Part shown: piece by piece, positions 10,801 to 23,640 of the stretch
Position numbering within the stretch: the stretch's first letter is position 1
How the letters are laid out: the number at the start of each line of letters is the position of its first letter
Source of the DNA: Centrapalus pauciflorus
Lineage: Eukaryota; Streptophyta; Magnoliopsida; Asterales; Asteraceae
DNA length: 64,000 bases
Assembly (NCBI GenBank): GCA_020465985.1
Contig: JAANYP010002037.1
Span: forward strand, 127,867 to 191,866
Direction: 5' to 3'
The notes under the pieces: generated by a model
What the model saw: the letters and a program-made list of their open reading frames with translations, nothing else
What the model was told of the DNA's origin: nothing
The model's database searches: none
Made by a program: the position numbers and the translations under genes

Positions 10801-11835
10801 TTAAACAACTGTCCCAGGTTTGGTACTTGGACAGCGGCTGCTCAGGCCACATGACAGGTTGCAAGCACTTGTTGAGTGATCTCAGGGCTGAAGAAGGGCC
10901 AAAAGTCACCTTTGGTGATAATGTTCATGGATCCACAGAAGGATATGGAACCCTTCAAGCTGGTGCTGCTATATTCAAAAGACTAGCCTACGTGTCTAGG
11001 CTAAAACACAATCTTGTAAACTTAAGTCAACTGTGTGATGCTGGCTACAAGGTTAACTTTGATGAGCCCCTGGGGTACATATTGGATTTCCAAGGCAATG
11101 TTGTGTTGTGTGCACAAAGAAAGAAAGGTGTATATGTTGTGGACATGAAATCTGCTGATCCCACAACTGAAACCTGCTTTATCTCAAAAAGCAATGCAGA
11201 AATGAACTGGTTATGGCACAAAACGCTGTCACACCTGAACTTCAAGAATATCAATAAACTCTGTAAGAAAGAGTTGGTAACAGGTTTGCCTTCTATAACC
11301 TTTGTTAAGGACAAACTCTACACAGCTTGTGAGAAAGGCAAGCAGAGAAAAGCATCTTTTAAATCAAAGCATAATTTTTCTATTGATAGTCCTATCTTCT
11401 TAATCCACATGGACTTGTTTGAACCTGTCAGTGTCCCAAGTCTAGGAGGTAGAAGATACACTCTAGTAATGGTTGATGAGTTCTCCAGGTTTACCTTCAT
11501 CATTTTGGGCTGAAGATGTCAATACTACATGTTTCACTCAAAACAGATCCTTAGTGGTGAAAAGGTTCAACAAGACACCCTATGAATTAATCAAAGGGAG
11601 GAGGCCAAACATTAGTTATTTCCATGTTTTTCGATGCCCCTTCTTCATTCTGAATCAGATGGACCATCTGGCAAAATTTGAACCCAAAGCTGATGAAGGT
11701 GTGTTTGTTGGATATTCTGCTATCTCTAAAGCCTACAGAGCATACAACTACAAAAGAAAGGTGATAGATGAATCTATCAATGTCACCTTTGAGGAGGCTA
11801 GGAGTGCCCCTACAAAGTTGTTTCTGAATTAGCTT
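10801..11835 (+). pseudogene. copia A2 protease and deleted integrase
   Basis: The aspartic protease motif appears as WYLDSGCSGHMTG at about 10820-10858. The integrase zinc-binding region (LWHKTLSHLNFKNINKL, then C-E-K-G-K-Q) and the start of the catalytic core (HMDLFEPVSVPSLGG) follow. At about 11500 the reading jumps from DEFSRFT to SSFWAEDVNT, removing the middle of the core with the second Asp and the Glu of the D,D(35)E triad. The tail (NKTPYELIKGRRPN, KADEGVFVGYS) continues to 11832 in another frame. Integration activity is impossible from this copy. Confidence 0.9.
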
Positions 11836-13826
11836 CAGAAGAATTCAGCTTTGATGATCTCATTCATTCCATCAATGAAGAAAGGACTCAAAAGCTTCCA
11901 CATCACCCAGAGTGGAACCTATTAATCACCATGGACATGATGATGACTATGTTGATACATCCTGTGTGAATAACTGTACTGACATAATTAATACATCATG
12001 TCCAGAACCAATCAATGCTGATTTCCCTGGATCTTCTGCTGATGTGTTCAACAATAGATATTCATGTTCAACAGGTGAACAGGCTCAAGATAATAGTGTG
12101 TCTGAAAATCTTGAAAGTTGTTCTACAAGAACTAATGAAGATGAAAATGATATAGGGGTATCTTAATTGAGACATGATCCTAAGTGGATCAAGTGTCACC
12201 CCAATGATCAGATAATTGGTGACATCAACAAAGGGGTACAAACAAGATGGGACAGCATAGGAAACTTTTGTTGGTTTTCTAGCTTTGTGTCCCTGATGGA
12301 GCCAAAGAAAGGGATGATGCTTTAAAAGATGTCAATTGGATCACTTCCATGCAAGAAGAGCTCAATCAGTTTGAGATAAATAGAGTATGGAAGTTGGTCC
12401 CTATTCCTAAAGGTAAAATCATAATTGGCACCAAATTGGTTTTCAAAAATAAGATGGATGAGCAAGGTCATGTCATTAGAAATAAGGTGAGACTGGTTGC
12501 TTAGGGCTATAGACAAGAAGAAGGAATGGACTATGATAAAACATTTGCTCCAGTGGCCAGGTTAGAAGCAATTCGTTTGGTTCTAGCCTATGTTGCCCAA
12601 AAGAGCTTGAAGGTATTTCAAATGAATGTGAAGAGTGCATTTTTGAATGGTAAGCTGCAGGAGGAAGTATATTTCAAGCAGCCTCCAGGTTTTGAAAATG
12701 AACAACATCCAAGTTATTTCTATATGTTGGACAAAGCTCTCTATGGTCTAAAACAAGCCCCTAGAGCGTCGTATTACACTCTTACTGATTTTCTTATGAG
12801 CAATGGCTACTCCAGAGGTAAAGTAGATATCACATTCTTCATAAACAAGGTGAAGTCTTATATTATGCTTCTTCAAATTTATATGGATGACATAATATTT
12901 GCATCTACTAATGAGCAGCTATGAAAGAATTTTTCACTACTAATGAAATCAAAATATGAAATGAGTATGATAGGTGAACTTACTTTATTTCTAGGACTAC
13001 GTGTTAAACAAACCTCAAATGGAATCTTTATTAATCAAAGATTGTATACTTTAGATCTTCTGAAAAAGTTTAAATTTGATCAAAGTTTCCCATCAAAACC
13101 CCAATGGCAACCAATGTAAAATTGGACATTGATGTCAGCGGAAAAGCTGTTTCAGTAACAGCTTACAGAGGCATGATTGGGAGCTTGCTATATTTAACTG
13201 CTAGTAGATCAGATATTATGTTTGCTACCAGTTTATGTGCTAGGTTTCAAGCTGATCCTAAGGAATCACATCTAGCTGTTGTAAAAAGAATCTTCAGATA
13301 CCTAAAGGGTACACCAGGTTTGGGTCTTTAGTATCCCAAAGACTCCAGCCTTGAACTAATTAGATATTCAAATTCTGATTTTGCAGGATGCAGGCTAGAT
13401 AGAAAAAGCACAACAGGTGGATGTCAACTCCTTGGTGGAAAGTTGATTAGTTAGTGTAGCAAGAAGTAGAACTCGATTTCTACTTCTACTGCTGAAGCTG
13501 AGTACATTGCTGCTCTAAGCTGCTGTGGGCAGATTCTATGGATGCGACATCAGCTTGAGGATTATGGACTTGTATAAAGGAAAACTCCTATTCTGTGTGA
13601 TAATACAAGTGCCATAGCCATTTCCAACAATCCAGTCTTTCATTCCAGAACAAAGCATATTGAAGTCAGACATCACTTTATCAGAGATCACATGTAGAAA
13701 GTTAATGTGGCGGTAACTTTTATTTCCACAGATAAACAGCTTGCAAACATTTTCACCAAGCCTCTTGATGAAAACAGGTTTAATTACCTTGTAAGCAAGA
13801 TGGGCATGCTAAATAAAAGTGACTAA
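11836..13826 (+). pseudogene. copia A2 reverse transcriptase and RNase H
   Basis: Linker, then reverse transcriptase from about 12340 (IIGTKLVFKNKMDEQG, DYDKTFAPVARLEAIRL, YGLKQAPRA) with YMDDIIFAST at about 12880-12910; neighbouring copies have YVDD. RNase H runs from about 13100 (GMIGSLLYLTASR, STTGGCQLLGG, STAEAEYIAA) to the shared end GMLNKSD and TAA at 13824-13826. Several Trp codons have become TAG or TGA (13451-13476), typical of methylated-cytosine decay. The largest open piece is 12526-12924. Confidence 0.9.
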
Positions 13827-14103
13827 GTGTCATTGATTCTCTAAAGGAATGCATGTTCAAATTGTTCAGATTTCTTAGAACAACTTGGACAGAACAGGAT
13901 CTACTTGTTCTGTACTTAGCCAATTTCTATAAACGTGGAGAGCTTGGTCGCATAGCAGGCTTGAGAAAATATGTTTTGATCTCAACCTGTTCTGTTGTAC
14001 AAACCTCTAACCTGCTCACTCTCTCAATCTGTCATACAAGACATTGTCTTGTAACGTGATCAGCTAGTGAACAAAAATCAGTTCTCATCTAGCTGAACAG
14101 GTT
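13827..14103 (+). other. Pol-to-third-ORF spacer of A2 with AACAGG boxes
   Basis: Non-coding. Contains repeated symmetric boxes around AACAGG/CCTGTT (for example AACCTGTTCTG, GAACAGGTT) and the palindrome ACAAGACATTGTCTTGT at about 14035-14052. The reverse complement of this spacer is found in A3 at 20040-20350, where it leads into the third ORF. It is cut at 14103 by A3. Confidence 0.75.
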
Positions 14104-15193
14104 TGTAGGTCCCAAAAGGTTACCCTAGTATGTTGTTCTAAGCTGTAGATGGGGGTGGGGTGAATACAGCAAATTAAAACTCAACACACTTTTCTCAATG
14201 TTCGTGTATATTATCAACAAGTGTTAATTACAAACAAGCTTGAACTGCGGAGTGGTTCAAGCTGAGATGACAGATACAAAAGATGTTTAACTTATCTAAG
14301 AGACACTTAGACTAGGTACAATGAATACACTCACTAAGATGAAGTCACTGTTTACAAGACAGACAGATGGATAGCTTGAAAAAGAACAGCTTGGACACAC
14401 GTTACTGTTTTTTTCAAGCAGACTTGCATGCATGAAAAACACACTTCTATGCACGATCTGAATTTCTCACTCTTAGTTATCTCATACTCCATAGAAGCTT
14501 CCTTTTATACTCTCACTGAGAATCTCAGTAAAGCTTCCTCATTGGACAAGGAGATAGTGGGATGTCTTTCCAAAAAGACAAAATACCTTTTCTGCACATT
14601 CTGAAAAAGTAGACTTGTCTTTATATGGCAGAATCTTTGTCTTTTCCTTTTTGTCTCTGTTGTAGAAGGCTTTAACTAAAATAGGAATGTCAACTTTGAA
14701 CATTTCATCTTCTGTTTAGGCCATTTTGATTTAAGAAATGGTCTGTCGCCCATTTCAAATATCCACTTTTTCTTCATGTAACAGAACAGCGTAGGCAGTC
14801 TTTGCAGCTTCTGTTTTCCAATTTTGTCTTCGACTTTGTAAATTGATCTTGTAGTCCAAAACAATACACGAGGACATGGAAACATATTCCATAAAGTTTT
14901 TAGCCTGTTCACAAAGTACAGAACACTTAGAATTTGTCCTAGCTTCTCAACAGCAGCGTAGACAGTTTATGTCCAGCCTGTTCAGCAGAATAGAACAGCT
15001 TGGGCAATCTGCCTTAGTTGCAACAAATGCAACCGGGTAAATAATTTTAAATTATATTGCAAATCACTTATCAGGTTTCATTAAGGCATTAACAACCCTT
15101 AAATTATACCTTCAGGTGCATCAAACAGGTTTGATTAAAAATCTCCTCCTAAGATGTAGAGCGGGTTTGACTGAGGTATTTTTGTGCCTAACA
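14104..15193 (-). repeat. 3' LTR of A3
   Basis: A 1090 bp LTR. On the minus strand it starts TGTTAGGCAC right after the polypurine tract and ends GGGACCTACA. TATA at 14509-14503. The G-run position near the end reads GGGGGTGGGG (14151-14160). Confidence 0.93.
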
Positions 15194-15230
15194 ATCTCCC
15201 CCTATTTGCAATAATCTGTCTAAGCTGATT
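15194..15230 (-). other. Polypurine tract and adjoining inverted repeat of A3
   Basis: On the minus strand AAATAGGGGGAGATTG abuts the LTR start; this purine run primes plus-strand DNA synthesis. Just upstream (15230-15213) is an interrupted inverted repeat, AATCAGCTTAGACAGATT, also present at 36712-36729 and about 29670. A terminal polypurine tract flanked by a precisely placed inverted repeat is a reported Sirevirus feature. Confidence 0.8.
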
Positions 15231-15525
15231 TCATTAATAATCACTATATATTTTTACAATACATTTTGCTGAAATGAAATTACAACACTGAAGTAAAGTA
15301 AAAGATCAGTTTATATATACACTGATATAGATTGTAAACAGCACATGTTTTTATAGAAGTACAACTAATGTACTAAAGTATATTACAACTGATGTAATAA
15401 AGGATTACAACTAATGTAATAGAGTATAACTTATGTACTTGAAGAAATTCAACAAATTGGACTGTTGATGGTGGGAGCAAGTAACGGCAAGCCTGTCCAA
15501 CTGATAGACAACTTACATTCTTCAT
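15231..15525 (-). other. 3' non-coding region of A3
   Basis: AT-rich region between the third ORF and the polypurine tract, with several ACTAATGTA/ACTGATGTAATA repeats (about 15360-15425). The same region is kept after third-ORF remnants I and II (29400-29700 and 36420-36735). No coding content. Confidence 0.7.
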
Positions 15526-18500
15526 CTACTCAGCATCAGATGGACCTCCAAGCTGTGGTGGTTCTTCTCTGAAAATTTGTTCAAAATGTTCTCTAGTTTC
15601 TTCAATTTCCTTCATTTCATTTCTGAGGAACATGAAATTTGGATGTTATGCTCTCCTTTTTCATGGAACCCTTTAAGCTGTTCCCAGATAGTTGCTCTCC
15701 ATCTTACAGATTTTTTAAAGGAGTTGGCAAGTCTAAAAGCAATGAGCTCGTTAAGACCAATCTTATGCAAATCTGATGCTCTCTGGAAACACGTTTTCTT
15801 TGATAGGGGATCTACAAAAAATACCCCCAGCTCAGGTTCCTATATCAGCTTGTCTTCCTCATGTTCCACACCTCTAGGCAGGCTGTGATCTACTCCCTTG
15901 ATCTCAACAGCTACATCACCGTGATCAATCATTATTAGGAGTTCTTCCAGCTCAGTATCCTTTCTCCTTTTCCTGGCCTTTATCTTGAGTTCAACCATTG
16001 AGGTACCCTTGATTTGTTCTTCTGTATTCAGGCCAAGATTTTTAACTCTCTCCATTAACGTTTTGACATATGCCCAGATAGTATTAGCAGTTTTAGACTT
16101 AGACTGGCTCAGAGCAACTGCCAATTCCACCCATTCTCTGTATCCCATTTGAGCAACATCAGTGTGTTCATATGCTTCCAGTTCTGGACCTTCAGCACCC
16201 ATTCGAGTTATCTATAGTTTCCACTGTTTGCCTTTCTTTGAAATGGGAACAGCTTTGACAATTGTCTCCTTGGCAAGCCTTCTGTTTCCAACATAAAAGA
16301 ACTTCTTCCTTGCCAAGTTTTCAAAGTGAATTTGGGCTCTTGCAGAGGAGGATGCTGGCTTAGACTTGGTCACAGACACCTGAGCACCCTCTTCTTTTTT
16401 TCCTTCCTTCTCCACCACTGACTCTTTGACACCCTCTAGCAGTTTCCTTTGGACATCCAAGGAAGGCATTTTAACTTTTTTTGCCTCCTTGTATGCAAAG
16501 GCCCTTGCAGTTTTGGTAGAGGCTTCATCTTTCTTTAGCTTTTCAAAGGCTCTAAGCTGATCCTCTTTGTATTTATAATAAGTCTCCATAGAAACACCCA
16601 TTTCTTTGGCCCGAGCTTTATCAAATTTCAGTTGAGCAGCTTTGAGGTAGTCAGGGTCTACTGAGGCTTTCTTCTTCCCTTTAGCTATTGTGGTTAGGAC
16701 AGCTTCAGGTTCCTCTTCCTCTTCTTTTTCAGTTTCCTCCAGTAATAGATGTCTCTTTCTGCTTGGGCTATCCCCAGGAATGGATTCCTCCCCCTTAGAT
16801 GGAGCAGGGTTTCGAGATCCAGCCTGAGTAGGCTGGGTAGCTTCCGTTGTTTGGGAGACATCCACAGTAGGACCTATTTGTGAAACACCTGCTGCTTGTC
16901 CTACTGATGCTGATTTCTCCTTAGAGGGAGATGAAGATTTCTCCCTTTTAGACTTGGTCTTTGGAGGCAGATATCTTCTCCCTTTGAAGGAGATGGCACA
17001 TAGCCTTCAACAATGGGCCTGCCTGAAGAAACGAATTCAGCAGGCTGGGCAGCAGTTTTGGCAGCAGGTTTGGAACCAACAATGTTATGCAAGTTGTCCT
17101 TTACCTCAGCAAGTTGGGCAAGACAGGTTTAGAGAGGCAGAGTGAGAAGTAGAAGAGATGACAGCTGAGAGATGGCTTGCCTGTTAGAAGCTGTGAACAA
17201 CAAACTTTGAAGTTGTGCAAGATATAATTCAAGGGAATCTTGCATATCATCAAGGTTTGAAGACACAGAATTGGACAGAGAGACTACTAAGGTGTTCAAG
17301 CTGGCCAACGTGGGAGGAAGAGTATTTGTGTAATTGTCAATGAGGGCTGACAGCTGTTGGAAGACAACTGCCAGAGAGGACACAGAGTCCCCGTTGAGTA
17401 GAAAGAATTGTGGAGACGGTAGTGGAGAGTGTTTGTAGCTTTGCAGTGATTGCAAGCAGCTGTGAGGATTGATCAGCTTGAGGAGGAGGGGTTGGAATGG
17501 AAGTCTTGAACGAATCAACAAATCCCTTAAGCTGAGCAGACACAAAGTCTGATATTATAGAAGGTAGGGAGGTCATGGAGGTTTCTTAATAACCAACTTT
17601 GTTGGTCAGCAAAGATAGCTGATCCTTCAAAGGAAGATCTTTGGGGGATGGAGGAGTATGTGTTGATTGTTTGGAGTGGGTAGAGGGTCAAGAATGAGAA
17701 TGTGATGATAATGAGGCAGGTGTTTGTGGATTTGTGGGGGAAGGCGGGGAGACTTTAGAGAGTAATACCATAGCCTGGGCATATGTGAGATGGGTCAGCT
17801 TGGAAGGGCAAGGGAACCTTTAGTAGTGGCTATATCTGCATCATGAGGTGAAGAGGTAGGGGTTGGTGGCTTTTCAGACGCTGCTTGTGTTGCAACACCT
17901 TCATTAAGATCTGGGGTGGTTCCCTCAGCGGTACCTTGGTTTGTAGGTACATCTTCATGGGGAGGGGGGATGTGCATTACAACATCACCAGAAGGATGGT
18001 CCATTTCCTCAGGTTCATCAGCTTGGGATGAGGGTCCTTCAACAGCTGTTGGTTATACAATAGCTGCATCCCCAGGAGCAAAAGTCTGAGGCTGATCTGT
18101 TTGATGGTCTGTTCCAGCAGCTTTGGCACCTCGTTCAGACTCAGATGGTGTAGGAGAAGTATGAAGTGGTGACTGTGTACACTCAGTGTGGAGTGGAGTG
18201 GACTCTTGTCTTTAAATACCCTCAGCCTGTTTGGAGGCTGGGATAGTGGATGAGATAGTCTCCTTTTGTACAACTGGTTCCTGTTGGGCGGAACCAGAGG
18301 GTCTAGGCTAACTCTGGGATGACTCATGTTGGAGTGAAGCCTATTCCAAAGGTGCTGACCTTTCTCCCAAAATAGGAGAACCAGTAGGGGTTGCCTCTTT
18401 TTCAATTGACTCCTGTTGGGAGGGGTCAGAGGGGCTAGTTTTGGATGAAGGTTTCTTTTTGGCTACGGATTTGCGTCTATTGTATGATTTGAGGGATGTA

Positions 18501-19680
18501 GTGGAGGATGGATGTTGTGGAAAAGTGATGAGGGGTTCTGTTCGGACTGGAGGTGAGACTGGGTCAGAAACAGGGGGGTTAACCTGTTCCATGGTCTCTG
18601 GTGCCACAGAGGCACCAGCCACAAAGGCTTCAGGTTCAACAGATGAACCAGGGTGAGAAGTTTGCTCCCCCTTAGCCACTAAGGCTGATGGGGCAGACTT
18701 TGACTTAACTGTTTTAGCCTTCTTGAGGACAGGCTCAGCTTCAGTCGATTCCAGGCCTCTTTTGACAACCTTAGGCCTGGATTTGGATTTTCCTTTGGGA
18801 GCAACCACTGGATCCACCCTCACAGTAGAGGGTCCTTCCACCAAACCAAGTAACCTCCTCATTAGTGTAGATAGAGGAGGTTCATTTGGAAGCACCGGAG
18901 TGTAAAATACTTTATTCCTAATGACAGGAAATGCAGCAGTAGTTAACAGGGGCTGAGAGTTGTAGAGATGCTCACCACAAACATGTTTGAAGATGAGGCT
19001 CAGAAACCTTGGATATCTGACAGCAGCTGGGCGTGTTTCTTACTGTACCAGGTTCCTCAAGTTCATGAAAATCCAACGAGCCATGTTTAGTGTAGTCCCA
19101 TCCACAAGTTGTAGGACTATGGGGATTTCATCTCTGCTAAGCTGGTCAAATGAACCAACCTTGCTGCTAAAGCACATCACCACCGAGGCAAATCGGAAGC
19201 TGTATGTAGGTGATAAATCCCTTCTGAACAGAGTGGCTCCAACTTTGGGTTCTGCTACACCACAGAAGCATAGAGATTGCCCATCTGATCATTCTAAGGC
19301 TGTGGCTTGTCGTATGTTTCATAAACAAGAAGATGAATGACTTCCCTGAGAAGAGCAGTGGTTATCTCAATGGTCTGAGTCCCATTGAGGATGGTTCCCC
19401 TGATGGTTTTGGTTGATGGGTCAAAAGCACAAGTGTACCAAAACTCATACACCATTTCCTGGTACAGGACACCAGGAGAGGCAGTCGTAGCATAATGAAG
19501 GGGGTGAACTTGCAGAAACTTCACCATGTTTTCATAGCCTTTACCCACATAGTTGTTAGGAATGGTTAGGTTGGCAATATAGTTAGTGGGTTTTAAAGTG
19601 AGCATCGTGGTGACTGAAGGATGATTTTCAACATCATCACCAACGAATACTAGAAGTAGGGGGTTGTTTTGGTGAGCCAT
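15526..19680 (-). pseudogene. Third ORF (envelope-position ORF) of A3
   Basis: A ~1385-codon region in the slot between pol and the 3' LTR, where Sireviruses carry an envelope-like ORF. It starts MAHQNNPLLLVFVGDD at 19680 and ends GGPSDAE, TAG at 15528-15526, with frame breaks. Visible parts: an N-terminal globular segment (GYENMVKFLQ, MVYEFWYTC, LLREVIHLL; 19680-19294); a long Pro/Ser/Thr-rich and lysine-rich middle (18895-17800); a helical, Leu/Ser-rich coiled-coil-like stretch (17576-17130); a charged linker with EEEEEPEA (16865-16600); and a conserved C-terminal half (FENLARKKFFYVGNRRLA, YREWVELAVALSQSKS). I see no signal peptide or convincing membrane segment, so an envelope role is unsupported. 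Function unknown. Confidence 0.8.
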
Positions 19681-20352
19681 TTGAGAGTAGTGGATTGAAG
19701 GATACTGGGAACTTAGTTGATTTAGGGTTCTTCAGATGGTTTTGGAAACAGTAGAGAAGAAGAAGAAGATGAAACAGCGAAATAGGTATTTATAGGATTT
19801 TAATGTGAGTGGGTAGGAGAGAGAAAGGTTTGGGCGGTTGATTTGAAATGTACTTTAACGGAAAACGGAACGGTTAGCCATGTAAGATTGGTTGTCAGAC
19901 CACTTGAACCTTTTTAACTACTAACACACGTTAACAAACATTATCCGCGGGTAATTAAGTTAAATAAATACTGAAATTAAGTAACTTAATTATGAAGAAA
20001 GGTAATTAAAACTTATGTTCTAAGTTGTTGTTCAAACCATTGATGAGCAGGTTTCATCACAAGCTGTTCATTCAACCTGTGCAGCTATACGAGAACAGGT
20101 TTCTGTTCAATAGCTGATCAGGTTACAAGACAATGTCTTGTATGACTGATTGAGAGAGTGAGCAGGTTGGAGGTTTGTTCAACAGAACAGGTTTGAAGTT
20201 AAAACTTATTTTGTCAAACCTGTTATACGTCCAAGCTGTCTAAGTTTTCAGAAATTGGCTAAGTATAGAATATGCAGAGCCTATTCTGTTTAAGCTGTTA
20301 TGAGAAACTTGAGCAGTTTGAGACATACAATCTCTTAGAGAATCAATGACAC
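19681..20352 (-). other. Pol-to-third-ORF spacer of A3 with AACAGG boxes
   Basis: Non-coding, about 670 bases. The part nearest pol (20030-20340) holds many AACAGGTT/AACCTG/CTGTTC boxes and the palindrome ACAAGACAATGTCTTGT at about 20117-20133. The part nearest the third ORF (19690-20000) is AT-rich and looks like a leader. Similar boxes occur in the LTR. Confidence 0.7.
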
Positions 20353-22214
20353 TTAGTCACTTTTATTTAACATGCCCAGTTTGCTTACAAGGTAATTAAA
20401 CCTGTTTTCATCAAGAGGCTTGGTGAAAATGTCTGCAGGCTGTTATTCTGTGGAAATGAAACTTACCACCACATTACCTTTCTGGATGTGATCTCTAATA
20501 AAGTGGTGTTTGACTTCTATATGCTTTGTTCTGGAATGAAACACTGGATTGTTGGAGATAGCTATAGAACTTGTATTATCACACAGAATTGGAGACTTCT
20601 TATATACAAGCCCATAGTCTTCAAGCTGATGTTGCATCCATAGAAACTTCCCACAGTAGCTTCAAGCAGCAATGTACTCACCTTAAGCAGTAGAAGTAGA
20701 AACTGAGTTCTGCTTCTTGCTACACCAACTGATCAACTTACCACCAAGAAGTTGACATCCACCTGTTGTGCTTTTCCTGGCTAACCTGCAGCCTGCAAAT
20801 CAGATGCTGAATAACCTATTAGTTTAAGACTTGAGTCTTTGGGATACAAAATTAGGTATCTGAATATTCTTTTTACAGCAGGTAGATGTGATCCCTTAGG
20901 ATCCGCTTGAAACCTAGCACATAAACAGGTAGCAAACATAATATCTGGTCTACTAGCAGTTAAATATAGCAAGCTCCCAATCATGCCTCTAGAAGCTGTT
21001 ACTGAAACAGCTTTGCCACTGGCATCAGCATCCAATTTTACATTGGTTGCCATTGGGGTTTTGATAGGAGAACTTTGATCATATTTAAACTTTTTCAAAA
21101 TATCTGAAGTATACTTTCTTTGATTGATGAATATTTCATTTGACGTTTGTTAAATCTGTAATCCTAGAAAGAAAGTAAGTTCACCCATCATACTCATTTC
21201 ATATTTTGATTTCATGAGTAGTGAAAAGTTCTTGCATAACTGCTCATTAGAAGAACCAAATATTATGTCATCCACATAGAATTGAACAAACATAATATCA
21301 GACTTCACCTTCTTTATGAACAATGTGGTATCGACTTTACCTCTGGAGTAACCATTGCTCATAAGAAAATCAGTAAGAGTGTCATACCAGGCTCTAGGGG
21401 CTTCTTTTAGACCATAGAGGGCTTTGACCAACTTATAGACAAAACCCGGATGATGTTCATTTTCAAAACCTGGAGGCTGCTTGACATATACTACTTCTTG
21501 CAGCTTGGCATACAAAAATGCACTCTTGACATCCATTTGAAATACCTTCATGCTGTTGTGGGCAGCATAGGCTAGAAATAAACGAATTGCTTTAAACCTG
21601 GCCATTGGAGCAAATGTTTCATCATAATCAATGCATTTTTCTTTTCTGTAGCCTTTAGCAACTAGTCTTGCCTTAATTCTAATAACATGACCTTGCTCAT
21701 CCATTTTGTTTCTGAAAACCCATTTGGTGCCAATTATTGTTTTACCTTTGGGAGCAGGGACCAACTTCCATACTTTCTTTCTCTCAAACTGATTGAGCTC
21801 TTCTTGCATGGCAGTGATCCAATTGGCATCATTTAGTACTTCATCCACTTTCTTAGGCTCCATTAGGGACACAAAGCTAGAAAACATACAAAAGTTTCCT
21901 AAGCTGTCTCATTTTGTTTGTACCCTATTGTTGATGTCACCAATTATTTGAACATTGGAGTGACACCTGATCCACTTAGGATCATGTCTCAATGAAGATT
22001 CGCCTGCATCATTTTCATCTCCAACAGGTCCTGTTGAACAGCTTTCATGATTTTCAGACACACTGTTATCTTTGAGCCTGTTCACCTGTTGAACATGAAT
22101 CTCTATTGTTGAACATGAATCTCTATTGTTGAACACTTCAGCAGAAGATCCAGGGAAATCAGCATTGATTGGTTTAGGACATGGTGTATTAATTATGTCA
22201 GTACACTTACTCAC
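20353..22214 (-). pseudogene. copia A3 reverse transcriptase and RNase H
   Basis: The open piece 21887-21150 is a nearly clean reverse transcriptase (GTKWVFRNKMDEQGHV, YDETFAPMARFKAIRL, QMDVKSAFLYAKLQE, LYGLKEAPRAWYDTL, FYVDDIIFGSSNEQL), with the catalytic YVDD intact. RNase H follows at 21098-20781 and 20637-20443 with frame breaks, ending GMLNKSD and TAA at 20355-20353. The upstream linker 22214-21909 contains two direct copies of a ~21-base unit (TTGAACATGAATCTC...) at about 22092-22133. RT copies element RNA into DNA in the cytoplasmic particle; breaks in RNase H make this copy defective. Confidence 0.9.
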
Positions 22215-23640
22215 ACAGGGTGTATCAACATAGAGTTCGTCATGCCCATGTGGTTAACAGGTTCCACACTAGGTGTAGTGGAAGCTTTTGATTCCTCTTC
22301 TTCATTGATGGAATGCATGAGATCATCAAAGCTGAACTCTCAAGAAACTGATTCAGGAACAGCTTTGGTGGAAGCACTCCTAGACTCCTCAAAGGTGACA
22401 TTGATAGATTCATCTATCACCTTTGTTTTGTAGTTGCATACTCTGTATGCTTTAGAGATAGCAGAATATCCAACAAACACGCCTTCATCAGCTTTGGGTT
22501 AAAATTTTACCAGCTGGTCCCACTGATTCAGAATTAAGCAGGGTCATCAAAACACATGTAAATAACTAATATTTGGCCTTCTCCCTTTGATTAACTCATA
22601 GGGAGTCTTGTTGAACCTTTTCACCACTAAGGATCTGTTTTTAGTGAAGCAGGCAGTGTTGACAGCTTCAGCACAAAAAGATGAAGGCAAACCAGATGCA
22701 CACAACATGGTTCTGGTAGCTTCAATGGGACATTTCTCCTTTCAGCAACTCCATTTTGTTGTGGAGTTCTTACAGCTGAAAGGTTTTGTGACATCCCTAT
22801 TTCTTCATAGAATTCCTCAAGAGTACTATTTCTGAATTCAGTACCATGATCACTTCTAAGTTGCTAAACTTGAGTAAAGTTCAGCATCTCCATCTTTTTG
22901 ATAAATCCAATAATTTTTCTAGCAGCCTCTCCTCTGGTCTTCAGAAAGATCACCCATGTAAACCTGGAGAACTCATCAACTATTACTAGAGTGTATCTTC
23001 TACCTCCTAGACTTGGGACACTGACTGGTCCAAACAAGACCATGTGGATTAAGAACAGAGGAGTATCAATAGAAAAATTATGCTTGGATTTAAAATATGT
23101 TTTCTCTGCTTGCCTTCTCACAAGCTGTGCAGTGTTTATCCTTAACAAAGGTTATAGAAGACAAACCTGTTACCAACATTTTCTTATAGAGTTTGTTGAT
23201 ATTCTTGAACTTCAGGTGTGATAGCCTTTTGTGCCATAACCAGTTCAAGTCTGCATTGCTTCTGGAGATAAAGCAGGTTTCAATTGTGGGATCAGCAGAT
23301 TTCATGCCCACAACATATACACCTTTCTTCCTTTACGCACACAGCACAACTTTGCCTTGGGAATCCAGTATGTAACCAGGTGTTCATCAAAATTAACCTT
23401 GTAGCCAGCATCACACAGTTGACTTGTGCTTACAAGATTGTGTTTTAACCCAAACACATAGGCTACTCTTTTGAATATAGCAGCACCAGCTTGAAGGGTT
23501 CCATATCCTTCTGTGGATCCCTGAACATTATCACCAAAAGGTGAATTTTGGCCCTTTTTCAGGCATGAGATCACTCAGCAGATCCTTGCAACCTGTCATG
23601 TGGCCTGAGCAGCCGCTGTCCAAGTACAAAACCTGGGATG
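22215..23640 (-). pseudogene. copia A3 protease and integrase
   Basis: The protease active-site region (YLDSGCSGHMTG) is read at about 23633-23598. The pre-integrase and zinc-binding regions (LWHKRLSHLKFKNINKLYKK, then HCTACEKAS) occupy 23311-23090, and the core begins IHMVLFGPVSVPSLGG, where the first catalytic Asp reads Val (23060-23030 area). DEFSRFTWVIFLKTRGEAARKIIGF follows to 22864. The rest of the core is broken (22860-22560), and the tail (KTPYELIKG, KADEGVFVGYS) reaches about 22440. Loss of the first catalytic Asp and several shifts make it inactive. Confidence 0.87.

Larger units (their letters stand above)
7009..14103 (+). mobile_element. Sirevirus-type copia element A2, 5' portion
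   Basis: Plus-strand lineage A element with a complete 5' LTR (7009-8126), primer-binding site, gag-pol (8186-13826) and the start of the pol-to-third-ORF spacer. It is cut at 14103 by element A3 in the opposite orientation. Its third ORF and 3' LTR may be the plus-strand pieces beyond A3 (27438-30126 or 33654-37770), but not both, since those overlap in content. Many stops and a deletion in the integrase make it non-autonomous. Bases 7004-7008 (ATCTT) would be the target duplication; no partner is visible. Confidence 0.9.

Noticed and set aside
17795..18905. Plus- and minus-strand overlapping frames in the middle of the A3 third ORF, including 18441-18656 and 18723-18905
   Set aside because: Low-complexity Pro/Ser/Lys-rich coding on the minus strand leaves chance frames on the other strand and frame.
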